Positions 1 through 14,280 of a stretch of DNA of 64,000 nt are shown piece by piece; the stretch's first letter is position 1, and every line of letters starts with the position of its first letter. The notes under the pieces were generated by a model. It was not told where the DNA came from. It saw only the letters and a program-made list of their open reading frames with translations, and did no database searches. The stretch covers positions 45,104,967 through 45,168,966 of the forward strand of contig NC_064437.1 of assembly GCF_023343835.1 (NCBI RefSeq), read 5' to 3'. The stretch is from Lagopus muta. Taxonomy: Eukaryota > Chordata > Aves > Galliformes > Phasianidae. The translations under genes and the position numbers were made by a program.

Positions 1-3000
1 TTTGCCAAAGGACATAAAAATAATTAACACATATGGAAGTTTTTAATATCATTATTCAAGAACAGCTGAAGTCCAGGAAGGCCAATCTAAGAAGCTGTGT
101 CATGAGGTACATGGAAGATGAGTTACATGAGTGGCTGTGCCTATCACCTTCAGGTCTGTGCACACATATACTTATTTTCAGACATTCCCTACATACAACA
201 CCAAAGTGGTAACAAGGAAGATCTTAAGACTACTTTCAAGTTTCCAAAGTTGCTAGATAAAAGAAGCGAGGGGGTACTCCCACAGACAAAAGAAGGTGAC
301 TTGGCACAAAAGGGATGCAGCAAGCTGAAAGAGAGCAGAAACTGGTGCACCAATGCAAGGGAGGACAGACGGGCCTCAACATATTTAGCATTAAATCCAA
401 GTCTCGATGCCCTGCTGCCATTTCCTCAAAAAGGCTTGTCAGCAGCAGAGTAGCAGCAAAATGCTTTTAACACACTGACTGCAGAGAAGAGGTACAGAAT
501 TTTAAGCCTGTCAGTCATTTGCAACTTGTTTCCACCTCATTAACAATAAACCTTTCATTACCAGCTCTTCAGACTGACTGTGATCTTTTACTACATTAAA
601 TCAGAATTTCTGTCTTCTATCAATTTCAAGCTTTCCTCTTCTATGATTCCAGATAGACAAAATGAACTTCCAAGACAGAAGAGCACAGTTACCCTGGCAG
701 TGTTTTGATGCACTTCAGTTCTCACCAAACCAACCTCTATTTATTACTTATCTCAGATATTTAGCAGCAAGCAAAACAGCCTGAACAGAAGAACAAACTT
801 CCTTTAAAGAACACTAATAGGCAACGTTGATTTAAAACATGGAAGAGAATCTGAAAAATTAAATTAGAACAAAAAGAGAAGCCTTACGTTTCAAAGAATC
901 CAAACTTCATTTTAAAAAACGTTGAAATGATAGCTCTACTTTATGTAAACATTGTTACACGGGGCTGCACTTGAAAATTCTCCTGTATGCCTAAATTGCA
1001 AAATATTTTTTTTCAATCTAGACACAGCTGTGCCAGCCAGCACTGACATGTTTCTTGTCAGAATCAATGGCTTTGCAAGTCTAATAGCATACACCTCCAC
1101 ATCAGAACTCAGAATACAACCCTGCACATCCTGAGAACAGATCCTTTGCTAGAGTTTAAAAAACAGCATTCATAACTGCACGTGCATTGCAAAGATAAAT
1201 TTAAGTTAACAAACAGAGCTCTTTGATTATAAAGTCTCAAGAGGAATGTTCAAACTGCCTTTCTGAAATCAGAAAGATAAGGACAGCAAGTGAATGTCTT
1301 TCAGAGTTTTGTTTTTTTTCCCCTTAAGCGTAAGCATATTTCACCAATCTGGATGGCAAGAGCCACGAGGCTATGGCAGACTGAACAATACAGAATTCTT
1401 GAAATTTTACTAAAAATTGGAATGTTATAAATATAAAGTCTGCAGAATAGTATGATCTATGTGTACTCATTACAGGTGGCAGATACTTCAAGATGCACAA
1501 TTTCTCTGTGAAATAGGAACTAAATTAATTTACAAAAGTAATACATCACAAAGAGTGCACAATGGTCAAGACGGTGTAATCCAGGTTTGTGAAAGAAATA
1601 CACTGCAGAGAAGTGCAAAATTCCAAAATTTCTTCTCTATGCAGACATAATGGTCATCAAGACAGCTTGAACTAAGCCAGAACTAATTCATGCTACTTTC
1701 CAAGTCTGACTTAAGCCATGACATGCCACCTACAACAGATTAAAATGGCTCCATCATTTTTATGGCTTGCACCTTCTACCTATCAATCAGTTTTCATTGA
1801 GAATAAATGTGTTTCAAGCCTCTACAGTCAACGTTAGTGTTGTCAATGTTAGTGTTGTCCACTCACAAACCACTGAATAAGAAATCACTATGTAATCCTT
1901 GCTTTCACATTATGGAGTGTGCTATTTTTTAACAACCAAAACTCAACTGCTTATGGTACTTCTATCTTTCAGAGTAGCAAATGAGCAACTTAATTAATAA
2001 CTAGTCTCTTTCATATTTGTTAGAAGAACATATACAGTGTATGCCTTTATATATATATATATAAAATGTATGGTGTTTGTATATCCCGAGATACTTGCCA
2101 TGTTGTTGACACCAGAATGCTACAAAGCACATCAATATGAACACTACTTCCTAAATTTACTATTATTACTCCTCTTGAAACAGTTACTACATGCATTTTC
2201 CCCATCCATTTATGGGACAGTAAGATATGCGAAATTGTTCTGTTCTTCCAATGTTAAAGAGCTGCTCCTAAAAAGCATGCACTGGTCTGAGTATAAAAAG
2301 CAATTAAAACCACACAGAAAAGTTATGCTGTGGCTTTAAACACGCTAAAGCTAAATTAACTTTGCTTTTAGTGTCTGTAGCATTTACTTTAACTCATTTA
2401 TTTAAAACCAAAGGGAAGACTTGCCAGTGCTAGAACAACCATACAGATGACTGATAGACTAGACTAAGTAAGCTCTCATTAAAAAACAAAACAAAACAAA
2501 AACATCATAGCCACAAGGCAGACTTTCATTTTTGGCAATCTGTACGCAGACCATTTATACTGTCAGTTACACATTAAGACTTGTTATCAAATAACAAAGT
2601 TAAGAGACCATTTTAGCATGAACTATATTGCTTTCCTCATTATGACACAGTACTCCTCAATCTTTAAGCATACACGTTTGTTTTAATAATTAAATTTATG
2701 ACTGTTTTTAAGAGAAAGTCATCATAAAGTTCTAAATTTTTAGTCAGTATACAGGAAGGATGGCATGTCAGAGAATGGAGATTAACCGAGCCTGTAAAGG
2801 GTGTATCATATTCAGCACAAGCACACATCTGAGGTTAAAGTCACTTAAACATTCACACAGAACCTTACTAAGGGTAACAGTATTATGGTTCTTATTCACC
2901 ATTCGCTGACTGCCTCTCTACCAGACCCTGCACTGTTTTCTCTTAAAGCAACAACAAAACACATTCCTGTGAATTGTGACAACCCCATTCTATGGCTAAG

Positions 3001-3129
3001 AATCTAAGAAACAAGACAAGGAGGCGCTGGCCACAGAATGAAAAAACATTGCTTTATAACCCCTCCAGATAGCCTTGCAGGGTCTTAGTTATAACACCTT
3101 ATAAAAATCTGAACTGACCCACATGCTCT
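1..3129 (-). other. SAMD8 3' UTR and downstream DNA, no coding region
   Basis: This AT-rich stretch follows the SAMD8 stop codon on the minus strand. No recognisable protein, RNA gene or transposon was seen. Minus-strand AATAAA poly(A) signals (read as TTTATT on the plus strand) lie at 2397-2402 and 740-745, so the SAMD8 transcript could end about 0.7 kb or 2.4 kb after its stop. Which one is used cannot be told from sequence. A (TA)8 run sits at 2048-2063, and a 15-bp unit is repeated twice near 1824-1853. Confidence 0.5.
2397..2402 (-). terminator. Candidate SAMD8 poly(A) signal
   Basis: An exact AATAAA hexamer on the minus strand, about 730 bp downstream of the SAMD8 stop codon. A second exact hexamer is at 740-745. 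The assignment rests on motif and position only. Confidence 0.3.
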
Positions 3130-6100
3130 TCAGCCAATCAGTCTTTTCATTATTGTAGGTTTTGAAAATGGCCAGCAGTACTCATTGGGAACAGTACCAT
3201 TAACGTTGCATTCAAAAAAAGAAAACATTGGAAACCAGATCCTTGCTCTTCTACTCTGTTGATATGCTCTAGTATTAGCCAATGTGTGGTAATACAAAAA
3301 GAGTCTTGTAGTGATGTAAAAGGCAATGAAGACATCTATAGAGTAATGTTCATGTGCAGCCAAAATGAAGAAGATTCCAAAGAGGTTGAGGACCCAAGAC
3401 AAGGTGTGCAAGAAGTTCCAGCTCCTTGGCGTATCTAGGAGAAAACAGAGTAATTGACCTGAAACATCTCAAAACTCTGGGTCACTACTCAATCCAGGCC
3501 TAGATCCAGTAAATTTATATGCATTGTTTGCTTTTTATCTAAAAAAGTATGAAATTATTGTCTTCATCTACAAATCTTGCTTATGTTTCACAAGTCAAAT
3601 AAGTTCAATGAGAATATGTTATACATGTCAAGCATTTCATTAATGCTTTACAAATACAGCTGTCATTCTTTTCTGAGTTAACCAAGTATCCTAAAATGTT
3701 TTAGGATCGTGTAAAGCAGAACTTAACCCAAACAGCTTCTGTTAATGAAAATGCCTCTTCTATGCATTAGGGAGAAAAATATCATAAAGTATAGATTTTT
3801 CTGTTATTCCAGTCATTCCTTCAAACATGAACTCAAACTAATTATCTTAGATTGCTATGTACTGCATTAAATCACAGTTCATATTTACAAGACAGTATTC
3901 TTTTATATATTCTTACTTATGTGAGGTTTTGTATTTCATTTTTGTGGATTATACCAAAGGCACACCTAGCCTAAGATTTTACTTATAGGTTGCTGACAGA
4001 TATCAAGGGAAGTGTATAAGGAGCAGAAAATGATTAATAACTTCTCTAGTATTCTCCCATCAGCAAGCTACAAAACCTTTCTATAATTTCTTGGCTTGCT
4101 TGGTTGTTTTTTTTTCAGATGTATCCTATTTATCCTTCCATAAATTGATGTGGTACTGTTTCTTTTCTGTCTGCAACTGAACCACCACAAACCAGAGAAA
4201 AAGCAGAGATCTGAATTTGTTAACTTTAATGTTACTCTACGCCTTTCGCTGAGGACAAGCAGAAAAGAACACTTAAGGACATTTAAGTATTTACACTCGT
4301 GCACCTTTGGTTGACAGCAAGCAGTACAAATTCTTAACACTTCAGCACATTTAAATATTGACACTGTGTACTTACATTCGGTGACAAAGAAGTTGAGCAT
4401 GGTCAGAACAACAGTGTGGCCACTGAACATATAATCTCCACATGTATGTACTCCAGTAAGAGTCATTCCAAAGCCACTCCATATTGCAAATGCCCGCTGG
4501 AGTTTTGCCCAAACATTGCCATACAACTACGTGCAAAAGACAGTAATGTTAACCTTTAGTAAGTTCCTATCCTGCGCTAACAGTACATCCTTCAAGTTAT
4601 ACCACAGATAACTAGAAGCTAGCTCTCTAGTACTATGTGTGGTTAATAGAATTGATTCTTTGGGTCTGTTATTAAAGTATATGTTAGCACATCACTGTAT
4701 TTTATTGTGGTGGTGAGGTCCATTAGAAATGTCAATTACTGCCTCTGATTAATCCTGGCATTTAGAGCAAGTATTTTGTTGCAAGTCAATGACATACCAA
4801 GTGTCACTTGTTTTTTTCCCTGAACACATTCTACCTCATACTGTATCCCTGTCAATCTTCTACTATTCAGATTTCTAACTAGAAACTAGGATAAAAATAT
4901 GAAATCCCACATTAAAAAGAATATTTCTTCTTAGAACACTAATATTTTGTTCCAAACTGTGCACCCAACAAGATGAGGAAGTGATTACTCCACCTTCTAG
5001 TTTTTCTAAGTCAATGTCTTAAGTGCATATCTCTCTGAAAGATTCTCTCCAGTTTATGTTGTGAAATATTCTTAAAAGTTCCCCTTTTCCCCTTACCAAG
5101 TGTCTCTCCTCCCTCCAAAACAGCAAGTTTTAAAGACTCCTACATGTGCAGTACCTGCATAATGGCAACAAATGAAGGGGGGCAGAGAGGAAAAGAAACA
5201 TGCTGATCTCACCAATATACATCTAACACAATAGCCACTACCATCTTTATCATGATTTAGATAATATTTTTTCAAAACCTTTTTAAAAAGTAAACAGGAG
5301 AAAATTTGAAGTGTTTCATGCTTTTACCTTTCCAGTACACTGCAAGTGCTGGCCTGGCACAGAGAGTGAGGTAACAAACATTGTAACACAACGTAGCAAG
5401 AATACTGTCCCCATAAGGCTGCACAGCCTTCGCAGAAGTATAGACCTGGGAAGAATACACAGAAACTGATAGTAAGAATCCCAATGCATTGTGTTTTTAT
5501 GCTGGTAACACTTTCTCCCACCTCAGCTTAATTTCCACAAAGCTCCAAATCACTGTATTTTACTTCTAAGCAGTACCATAAAGGCAACACTCCACATGAC
5601 AGTGTGAGACAATGGAACAAGCCAACAAAAGCCCTACAGCCCCACTCCTCTGCATTTATGTTAGCTGCACTTGTACTAGCTTTGGCACTCATGTCTTCTG
5701 TTGATGAACTGATAAAAATGAACAAAATGGTGAAAAGTTAACTTATAATAGGCACACACACAAATGGGTTTTCTACACTTCAGTGACAGCAAACTGCTAC
5801 ACTGGTTCAATCCTGTGGAATTTCATTCTCAGAATGAACAGAATTGTCACAGCATGAGAATATACAATGGTGAGTCCCTGAAATATGCATGCTCTGCAGG
5901 AAATGATCTGCAAGTCTGATAGAAAAATAAATTCAAATTGCTCCATAATTTTCACAACTCAACATTCTTGATTAAATCCACTCCACTCTAACAACATACT
6001 AGAAGTTTACACGTTATTAACTGTAAAGTCTTAAACAGTCCTCAAATTCTAAGGAGTCCTCAAACTCCTTCCTCTAAACCACATTACCAGTTACTTGCCT

Positions 6101-8282
6101 TGAATATATACACTGTACCTGTGTTTGTGAAGCAGAAGAACCAACAGCCAAATGTAGCAAAGAATTACACCACATACTTCAGTCATAGCAAATGCCCATG
6201 GTATCCTCGGGACACTAAAAACAGATGAAGCAAGAAAGGTTGAATACAAAGGCTTAATTTTTCTTTCTAGTCCCAGCATTAAAACAAAACAACAAACCAT
6301 GTAAGGTTCTAACTATAAAATTAACTTGCATTACTCTCACAATAGTTTAAACAACAATCAAAATTACTGTTAGACTGAGTGAAATATAGTTTCAATTATT
6401 TTGTAATTCAATTGTCCCTTTTCTACTCCTGTATTTTCAAGAAACACTTACATGGAATTCACCAAATGAAAGAAAATCTCAACTGTGCTCACTTAATTTA
6501 CATGATTTATTAATAGGATGTGTTCTTTTACCATTGTTTCTCTACAAACAGTTCTGACACAAACTTACACCACACCAATTATTCTTGTAAGAATGCCATG
6601 TCAACACAACTAATGAAATCCTGCAAAGCTTAAAACTGTAAGTAGTTGAAATGAAACAGAACTAGAAGGGCATTAGGAAAAGTATAAATTCCTTTCAAAG
6701 GTAGATTTCAATGATAATCATGTATGCAAACCATCTAGCCTTGCTGTCCAAAAGATTCAATTCTTGCATACGTGTTGCACTAGCAATGATTTCCACTCTA
6801 CATCCTTACCAAAATAGAGACTATCAGTTTTCAGTTGTGTGTTCCCTTTGGTACAAAAGGGTAGCAAAACACTGCTCAAATGCTTAGATCTGTAGTGATC
6901 CCCTTTTTGTTCAGTGAGCTGCTTTCTGACCTCCTCCATCCTCTCACCCACTGAATACTTTGGAATTTGCCCTGGGAACAAAATCCAGCAATGCCACTGC
7001 TCTCATTTCTTTTCACTTTGTTTGATGAGGACCATCCTGGCTGAGCTATATATAATTCATGGAGATTCTGTACACTGCCTCAAAGGATGAGATCCCTAAT
7101 GACTTCACTAAATCCAGTAATGAAAATGGATATTAGAATGAATAAAGCCACAAAGACATGACTTTTAGAAAGTTTGACTTGTCTTTTGAAAATCTCCAAT
7201 CTTCATTTACCAATCCCAAAGCAAAAAGCATATATCTTCTTCAGAAAGTCAGCCATCAGTGGGCTGCCACAACTGAGAAAGAACTTGAAAATTAAGACCG
7301 GAACATTCCCTCATCAAAAGTTTTCCTATAGCAAGACGTACTAAGCTTCATAGCAGCATCCAGATTTCAGGAAAAGCAAACAGCTGCTTACTTACAACAG
7401 CTGACCATCATCCTTTTTACTAAAATGAAAAGATCGAATTATTAATTCCTACGTTGCAATTAAAGACACAGAATTAAATACAGACAGGGTAGAATAACAG
7501 CTCAATTTGTTTTCCCCTGTGATGACCAAATCCGTACATCTAACAGAAGCACGTTTCAGTCTATGGAGAGAATATACTACACTCATTACCATTTTGCAGA
7601 ACCATCTTCAAGAACATATAAAACTTTGAAAATGAAGGGGAAAAAAAGACAGCCCACACTTTAAACATCAACTTATTGCTTCGTTTTAAAAGAAAATTTC
7701 TTACCTATCTAGAAATATGTCTGGTAGAGGTGGATATGTCTGCATGTCAGGTACTCGCTCATGTACTATAACCATAACAAATGATGTAAAGCCAAACACT
7801 ATGAAGACATAAACACAACTTAGAACTGTCTTCCAGTACTCTGGGTCCAGTCTTCTTGTCGAATGTTTGTTTTTTCCATTTGCATATTGATACTGATCAC
7901 CGTTCAAGTCAGTAACTGGTCCATCATAGTCCCGAGGTACTTCACCATTGCAAAACCAATCTGTACCCTGCAGTGAGCCCACAGTAGCGCACACAGCACC
8001 AATGTGACTATCACTGTTGTATCCCAGCTCTTCAAGGACATCAATATGTTGCTTCTGTAGCTTCCGTATGGACAGCATCAGCCTTTTGATATCCCCCAGG
8101 ATTTTGATTTCCAATGGAGGAGACCGTAAATCATACTCCGTGAGTGTCAGCAATGTAATTCCATCTAGTCTGTGTCTATTGCACAAAATATCCACATATT
8201 CACAGAAGCCTTCTTCCTTCAGCCACTTGGCCACATTCTTGGTAGTCCAACGTCGAATGCAAAGCTGGTTATTGCCTGCCAT
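3130..8282 (-). CDS. SAMD8: SAMD8 (SMSr), ceramide phosphoethanolamine synthase, five coding exons
   Basis: Coding exons on the minus strand are 8282-7705, 6214-6119, 5445-5328, 4526-4376 and 3434-3130, all with AG acceptors and GT donors. They join in frame to 415 residues, the family's usual length. Residues 12-78 form a SAM domain. The first membrane helix is about 152-174, and several more follow. The lipid-phosphatase-type active site is complete: [10 protein letters not shown] with His301, then HEHYSID with His344 and Asp348. In the human protein Asp348 is the residue whose change inactivates the enzyme. The family transfers phosphoethanolamine to ceramide in the ER and acts in ceramide homeostasis; the SAM domain drives oligomerisation and ER retention. 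The start ATG has A at -3 and G at +4. An acceptor 27 bases upstream (exon edge at 8309) indicates a separate non-coding first exon. No damage is seen. Confidence 0.97.
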
Positions 8283-8309
8283 CGTCCTCTATCCGCCAAT
8301 AACACTGAC

Positions 8310-11300
8310 CTGTTTTACATTGGAGAAAGGGATAAGACCTCAATGTTTACTGAAGATTATTGGAACATCACTGTCTTTCATGCATTCTTAGATGCTTTAT
8401 TAGCCAAAGATGTTTTATGTAAGTGCCAGCCAAAAACCAGGCATAATTTATTAGGTAAGTAAATATTTTTAAACAATTTTAGTCTAGTAAAATTAATTTT
8501 TACTTGTGAAATCACCCAGACTGAGAATATTTCCTTGATCTAACCAGTCTTTATTCATTACAAATGAAAATCTTGAGTTTGCGAATTACACTAGGCAACA
8601 AGAAACAAAGACTACCCTGTTTAAATAGTAGCTTAATCATTATTCTTGTCTACTGTTGTAACTTCAAAAACTAAGGAGGGAAGTAAGACCAGCAGCCATG
8701 TAAAACTGAAATATGGCTAAAACAGTGTCCAAGGTCCAACATACTCCACTGCTTTAAAATACATATGAAAGCTTTGGTAACAAGAGCTCCCACCCCAGTA
8801 AACCTAATGCTTGGTATCTACAGTCATACTGACCTGGGCCACCTCAGCTGTTAATGGTACAGTTGTCCAACTTAGATATGTATGTATGAGCTGAGTAATT
8901 AATATAGATGCTTGCAAATAATGTAGGATTTTATACTCTAAAAATAAAAGCATTGGAAACCAAACACTGTTTCTTATTTCAAAATATCTTTAGAAATGGT
9001 CATGATAAATAGAGATCATATAAAAAAAAAAATCTACTCTCTTCTTACAAATTTCTCAATAATCCTTTTCTTAACTCTAGAATATTGTTTAAGAAGGGAA
9101 TTCAATGCGTCAACACTTTATTCATGTAGGACCAACAAGATACCATAACAGCTTCAAATGGTGGGGTTAGTTCATTGCTCTACAAATAATTTAGTGCAGT
9201 TAAAAACTAATAATAATAATAATCTCAATATCTTACGTGGAATATATGAAAAAAATAATAAGGTTACCAATGATGTAAAAGTATTAAAAAGCTTATTCAA
9301 TATTTAAGACCCAGAGCAGTACAGAATGGATTGGTGCATAATTTATACTTGGTAGCTTTTGTACAGCCACTGTCTAAGAAACAGATCGGTTTCACAGCTC
9401 TTTCCTGTGAGAAAAAGCAATGTAATTAACCAGAATGCTTCAATCACATCAACCAAATCTCAGAAAGCACATAACAGTACAAAACATTTCTATTATTAAG
9501 CTCCTGTACACAGTAAATAGGCACTGAACCCAACACAGGCATTCAAGAGTTTTCAGCTCTTACACACACACAAGCTTTACTTCACCTTTTCTTTTTAAAA
9601 ATGTACCATGCCTATCATCAGAAGCAGCACCTATAATGACCGAGTGCAACTTCTTTCACTGCAAATCTAACAGCACCATGCACCACTTTCTTCTGTATCA
9701 GAAAAGACTCTGTCCATTAACACTTCTCAGTAGAGCAAAAGAAGTAGTTCAGCTGAAAAACGGCAGCACAATTCAACGTTGCCCTTTTAAAGGCTCAAGG
9801 GAGTGCTACTCCTTAAAATATTCCCTGTGGAATTGATAGTATACAAACAGCACGTACATTACACACAGATTTTATTTCTCAGAAGGCCACATACAGTCAA
9901 TACATATATAACCTTTAACATCTTGAATTAAACAGTTGCCAAAACATCCACAAACCATTACTCATCTCCACATCTACTATATTCTTCCTTCTCCATGTAA
10001 GAGTAGAGTTGATCATTTGTTACCTTAATACTATTGAAGATCTTGCTCAAAGCAGCTGTATCAATATAGCCATTATAAACCAAGTAACAATCTGTAATTA
10101 ATGAATGGTTAATTGATCTTTTTATATACTTAAAAAAAAAACTTACTCCACTAAAAAGAAAAAAAAAGAGTTGCTCACTGGAATTTCCAGCTTTCTTTAT
10201 TCAGGAGTACAGATAAAGTACAGCCACACGTCAATCTGTGCTTTTATGAGACTGTGATCATTACACATGTTCCAAAAGCAGTGAATTTAGACTCACCATA
10301 AACACACTCAACTTACTGACCTGCCTTCTAATCAAAGCACTTTCTGAGGGCAAGTTCAGGAAACTCTCTTCACCCCAGCAAGAATTTTGTTCCTTCGGTA
10401 AAAGAATCTCAACACTCAGTGTTTCTTCATATAGCATTTCAGAAATTTAAATAAATGAATGAAATAATTAATTAATAGAAATCAGCCCTTGCATGGCATG
10501 CAATAAACGTGACCTCACAACACTGAGTAAGCGTACCCCAAAGCATCAAAGGTCATTACTGACTGGGCAGTCCAGGGAGAAAGTCTGTATCAACCTATGA
10601 TGCACCTGATAGCACCTGCTCCTGTTTTCAAATACTAAGGGAAGATATTTAGCCAGCTAGAAAAGACAAAGACAGCACTAAAACACTAAGTTAACCATCC
10701 CACACAACTCATAGCTAACTTCATTGGAACAGCAGCGATTAAGACCACCTTTGATGATATTTTCCTTAAACTCAGACACCGTACTCTCCTTTGAACTATG
10801 CACTCAATGCCACTTTCATGTTTTACACAGTAAAAAGCACATTTTCCTAATAATCTTAGCACCTGGAACACAGCACAGATCTCTATGCCAAAATGTTCAT
10901 TTTCTAGGCTTAAGAAAAATGCTAGCTTAAAAGACAGAAGCTGAAATATTCTATATACATAGAATAATTTAAAACCTCATTTTTTTCCTATAACTTTTAT
11001 GTGATTTCTTTTATCCCACTATTAACTGAGAAATATTATGAAACATACATACATGGAGTCTGCACTGAAGTCCAACACCAGCAGCCCAGGCTGTGTAACC
11101 AACCAATGTAACAGAAGAGTCACCCAGATGACTGTACATACCTTTTGGAAGAAAGCAGCACCAAGAGCCTCCTACATTACTGGTTTTTATCTCCAAAAAC
11201 AAACAAAGGAACACATGAATAACATTAAGCAAGTGCAGACTTAAGTGTCAGAGGGCAAAATATACTTTTCTCCTGACATCAGCAATGTCTGCAGTGAGCT

Positions 11301-14050
11301 GGTTGATTACTTTCCTGTTACTGTTGACTTTATATTTAGTCAGCTCATCAGCAGCACATATCATGTGTTCTATTTCCCCTTTTCCTTCTCCAGTCTTTCA
11401 ATTAACAGCATGAACACAACTGAATACGAACTACTGCAGGAGGAACAGGTGCACATTCAGGTACAGAAAATTCATCTATCTCAGAATTATTACCCACAGT
11501 TCTAGCATGTTTTTCTGCACTAAATTACCTGTAGTCAACCACTAAGCCCATAACTTCTCCAGCACACAATGAGTCACTGTACTGAGGTACAAAGGTGGAA
11601 AGTTCCTGCTACAGTTGAGAGACAGTAGCAGTATCATTACACTAACATGAGGCAACAGACCTGATACGGAGATGCAGATCACATACACCAGCTTCACAGC
11701 AGAAGGGTTAAGGGAGAAGGTGGCAGTGCCCACAGCAGGCTCAGCAGGGTGCTGTGGGTTCACTGTGCAGAGCCACCATCACTGTGCTGCACTGTGTGCT
11801 GGGCAGCCTGTGACCCCTTGCTGTCACACTTCTTGATTGTTATTTCCAGCTAGTTTCAATTCTTGCCATCCTTGAGAAGAATTCTAGGAAGGTGACTGAA
11901 GAACGATCAGTTCTCAAGGGATATAACCTATATTTCTTCGCAATAGTTTTCAAGCTGAAGTCTGAATGTAGGTAATTCCAGCTCAGCCCCCCTCACTGAC
12001 TCAGCTGGCTGAGGAGCACCACATCTCACATTTTGGGAGAAAAGATTTCCATGCAACATCTGCTGGTGTGCAATGCAGGCATGACATGGACTCTGCTGCT
12101 GCACAGAAAAGCCACGCAAAGTAGCGAGTGCTGAGCCAGCTGTCCAGCTCAGTCAGCACTGCTGTGCTGGAAAAAGAATATGGAGAACCACTCCCTTGTC
12201 ACACAACAGCAGTTTCATATTCTGTGGCTGCTGCTCATCCCTGGCTCTTTTTGAAAACCCTGAGCACTTTGAGGTTGAGAAATGGGATAGACTTCCTGAA
12301 GTGAGCCTACAGTAACTTCTCATGCAGAAATACTCCCGTAAATCCTGCTTTCAGTTTTTCTGAGTGACGTTGCTGTCAGAGTTGCTCCGTAAACATTTCT
12401 ACTGAGCGACCTTATGGGCAGCATTACAACTGGTCTGAGAGTTGTCTCCGTGCAACTCACAAAAGTAAGATACAAAGTCCCACAAAGTAACACCTGTTCG
12501 GCTTACTGTAAGCCTCAGATCATCAAGGAAGATTTGCTTTTCAAGAATGGTTCAGTGAAAGCGCTGCATGGTGGAAAATAAAGAACTGACACAGTAAAAG
12601 CAAAGATTAGCTCCATATGCTTAAAGAGCCCTTCTGATGGAATGCCTCCATGCGAAACTGACAGCAGCTATTACACACGATCCTGGAAGCTAAACTCATT
12701 TGTCTTGAGAACCACTAAGTGCGATTACACAGCTCAGCAGCTGAATAGAATACATACAGCTCCTCGAGTGCCGCACCTCATTAAACCAAATGGCTGTACT
12801 ACACTCAAGCGAACACTGACAGCATCTCCTGATCTGCTAACCAGCTCACAAAACGTTTTTCTATCCTACCACAATCATTCATGGCACATACAAGCAACTT
12901 TCAAAGCAACTGATTGAGCACTCCCCCACTTCACTTATCTTAGAGTGTAACTCACAGTATTTCATGACAAGACCTCATATAAAACCTTGAACATTTCACA
13001 TGCTAAATATCAGATATCAAGGATTTGTTTTACCAATTTCAAAAAATCCCACATCCAGCTCCTCAGAGAACAACAACTCAGATTTGCTGCTTTCCCCTTT
13101 TTAATCTCTTTTTCTTTTCTTCTCACACCTCATTTTTGTGTAAAAACAGTGGAATACAGAAACAATCCTGCTATCCGCATTAACATCAGAAGAGTATTTG
13201 TAGTGGAGCCATGTTTGCTCTTACTCTCAACAACCCCTGACAAACTGATCTCCCTACTCCAACGAAGATTGGAGTCTTCCTCACTTTAAACGCATTAAGA
13301 CATGCAAGAAATCAGAAGCTTTGGGAAGCTGTGAGTATCACGTATAAGGCAGCACAGCTCAGCCTCACAGCCCTCAGCCGTTGGTGTGTGCATCACCGAG
13401 CTGCATGCGAGGAGCAGCGGTGGTTCAGAGCCTGACGCATGGCAGCTCCCAGGCCATGCTGGGCTTCTAACTGCGCTTCTGGGGAACACGCAGCAAAAAG
13501 ACCACCATGTAAAACATGACGATTTCACATTTTTGCTTGTTCCAAGCCTACAGATCATTTCCTTCATGTGTAAGCACTGCTCTCGCGTCCCAAACTCACT
13601 GGATTTTCAAAGATGAGCAGCCCCAGCAGTACCTGAGCAGCGACAGCCACCCAACGCACTCCCCGGGATGGATGACAGTAGCACAGCCGCAACTTTCTCA
13701 GCTCACGGCCTTAACCCCTCCAAAATCCTCCCGGCGCTGCCGCCCGCTACTCCGTGAGGGGCTCTACCGGCACAACACCTTCCCGAGCCCCGCGTCCTCG
13801 GAGCCCCGTACCGCAGGCCCCCGCCGGGAGCAGCCCGCCCGCCGCGCAGCCTTTCCGCCGCCGCGCAGCCCGCGAGCGCTGCCCGCCGCCTTCCACGGCC
13901 GCACGGCAGCCCGGTACCGGGGACGCGCCCCCGCGGCCGGTCGGGCTCCGGCACCCACGGACGACGCGAGTCCCGAGGCAGGCGATGCGAAGACCGCCGC
14001 GGAGCCTCCTCCTCCCGCGGCCCCACCACCACTGCCGCGCTCCGCCTCAC
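8310..14050 (-). other. SAMD8 intron 1 (inferred), no gene inside
   Basis: This is the interval between the acceptor just before the SAMD8 start (AG at plus-strand 8310-8311) and a consensus donor in the CpG island (CTGAG/GTGAGG read on minus, edge at 14051). It holds AT-rich unique sequence, a (TAA)5 run at 9208-9222 and no recognisable coding exon. The first-exon boundary is inferred, not proven. Confidence 0.5.
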
Positions 14051-14280
14051 CTCAGCGGCGCCGAGCGGCCGTGCCGCAGCACCCAGCACCGGGGCGGCAG
14101 CGCCTCCTGTCCGCCCTGCCTCCCTTCGGCGGCGGCGGCGGCGGCCCCCGCAGCCACCCCATCCCCGGCAGGAAGCGGCGCGCCAGGGCGGCGGAAGGGG
14201 CGGGGCGGCGCGGCGGGCTGCGCGTTCGCGTTCTGCGGTGTGATGCTGCCGGGTGGCGGTTCTGAGTGGCCGTTCCGAAA
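14051..14280 (-). other. Putative non-coding first exon of SAMD8
   Basis: The inner edge is set by a near-perfect donor (CTGAG/GTGAGG) on the minus strand. The outer edge, the transcription start, is a guess at the island border. If right, the 5' UTR carries a GCC trinucleotide run. Other minus-strand CTCAC donors in the island are possible alternatives. Confidence 0.4.
14127..14145. repeat. (CGG)6 trinucleotide repeat
   Basis: Six consecutive CGG units within the CpG island. It would read as GCC in the proposed SAMD8 5' UTR. Confidence 0.85.
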
